A DNA stretch of 64,000 nt from Oceanimonas marisflavi. GTDB taxonomy: Bacteria; Pseudomonadota; Gammaproteobacteria; Enterobacterales; Aeromonadaceae. The notes under the pieces were generated by a model. The model did not search any database. It was given only the letters and a program-made list of their open reading frames with translations, and was not told the origin of the DNA. Position 1 is the first letter of the stretch. Each line of letters begins with the position of its first letter. Made by a program: the position numbers and the translations under genes. The stretch lies in NCBI RefSeq assembly GCF_003049725.1, contig NZ_QAGM01000005.1:62001-126000 (forward strand), read 5' to 3'. Below are positions 62,136 to 64,000 of this stretch, piece after piece.

Positions 62136-62212
62136 AGGAAAGCAACGGAACAAGTTTGCGGCCCATGGCCGTTTATCTAACAAGGTAACAACACTCAGCA
62201 GGAGAGTTATCG

Positions 62213-62506
62213 ATGAACATTCGTCCATTGCACGATCGCGTCATTATCAAGCGTATTGAAGCCGAGGCCAAGTCGGCCGGCGGTATCGTTCTGACCGGCT
62301 CTGCCGCCGAGAAATCCACTCGCGGTGAAGTGCTGGCGGTGGGTAATGGCCGCACGCTGGACAACGGTGAAGTGAAAGCCATGTCCGTGAAGGTCGGTGA
62401 CAAGGTGATCTTCAACGAAGGTTTTGGCGTCAAGACCGAGAAGCTGGACGGTCAGGAAGTTCTGATCCTGTCCGAAACCGACATCCTGGCAATCGTTGAA
62501 GCATAA
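62213..62506 (+). CDS. groES: Co-chaperonin GroES
   Basis: A 97-residue protein ([40 protein letters not shown]...) with the mobile loop GGIVLTG intact. The heptameric lid of GroEL. CAGGAGAG lies upstream of the ATG. It is cotranscribed with groEL, 32 bases downstream. Confidence 0.99.
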   Translation: MNIRPLHDRVIIKRIEAEAKSAGGIVLTGSAAEKSTRGEVLAVGNGRTLDNGEVKAMSVKVGDKVIFNEGFGVKTEKLDGQEVLILSETDILAIVEA

Positions 62507-62535
62507 TCCGGTTCATCCACTTTTAAGGAAGATAA

Positions 62536-64000
<1,465 letters not shown>

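Overview
The window is GC-rich, densely coded chromosomal DNA of a gammaproteobacterium. Three features point to the Aeromonadales/Vibrionales side of the class, for example an Oceanimonas, Oceanisphaera or Zobellella-like marine organism: the rph/yicC and gmk-rpoZ-spoT neighbourhoods, a tRNA operon with the E. coli order argX-hisR-leuT-proM, and a prlC/rsmJ/gor block. Polyhydroxyalkanoate genes and a carboxynorspermidine pathway fit that picture. The genus is an inference. I see no IS element, prophage, rRNA or CRISPR array. The DNA reads as core chromosome with one accessory catabolic island (48.1-55.6 kb) and several families of small intergenic repeats.

Layout. 0-9 kb: the 5' end of rph, divergent yicC, a SWIM-SNF2 helicase, a GT32 glycosyltransferase, a DUF6482 protein, then gmk-rpoZ-spoT (stringent response). 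9-15 kb: pldB-yigL, an EVE-domain protein, and a small lipoprotein coupled to anmK-murQ (cell-wall recycling). 14-24 kb: aldo/keto reductase, HI0933-type flavoprotein, a methyltransferase, a K+ channel-like protein, UspA, a LysR regulator divergent from an EamA transporter, acuI, and a COG0523 GTPase behind a likely Zur box. 23.6-30.5 kb: prlC (with a sigma-32-like promoter), a PAS-GGDEF-EAL protein and rsmJ on the minus strand, then gor. 30.6-33.2 kb: a YbaK-like protein, phaR, slyD and a phasin whose upstream region carries a strong inverted repeat. 33.8-38.8 kb: the complete glyoxylate-to-glycerate route gcl-hyi-glxR-glycerate kinase. 39-41.5 kb: carboxynorspermidine decarboxylase and dehydrogenase. 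41.6-43 kb: an AllR-like IclR regulator and four tRNAs. 43.2-48.1 kb: a TetR-controlled RND efflux pair. 48.1-55.6 kb: the catabolic island. 55.9-62 kb: a PspB-like small protein, an EamA transporter, a Xaa-Pro aminopeptidase, pssA and a MATE exporter. 62.2-64 kb: groES and the 5' part of groEL behind a sigma-32 promoter.

The most interesting system is the island at 48.1-55.6 kb. It holds an ethanolamine-type permease, a glutamine-synthetase-like ligase, an aldehyde dehydrogenase, an iron-type alcohol dehydrogenase and a class-I glutamine amidotransferase hydrolase, with a LysR regulator upstream. This copies the logic of the Puu (gamma-glutamylated putrescine) pathway, but an alcohol dehydrogenase stands where the amine oxidase would be. 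That predicts catabolism of an amino alcohol, most simply ethanolamine, through gamma-glutamyl intermediates to glycine (or the corresponding amino acid) and glutamate.

Other points of note: several repeat families recur within the window, one of which forms the 3' end of the IclR gene. Two intergenic regions end in rho-independent terminators with no gene in front of them, and so may encode small RNAs or leaders. Candidate operators for Zur, PhaR, TetR, IclR and LysR proteins lie next to genes that make biological sense.
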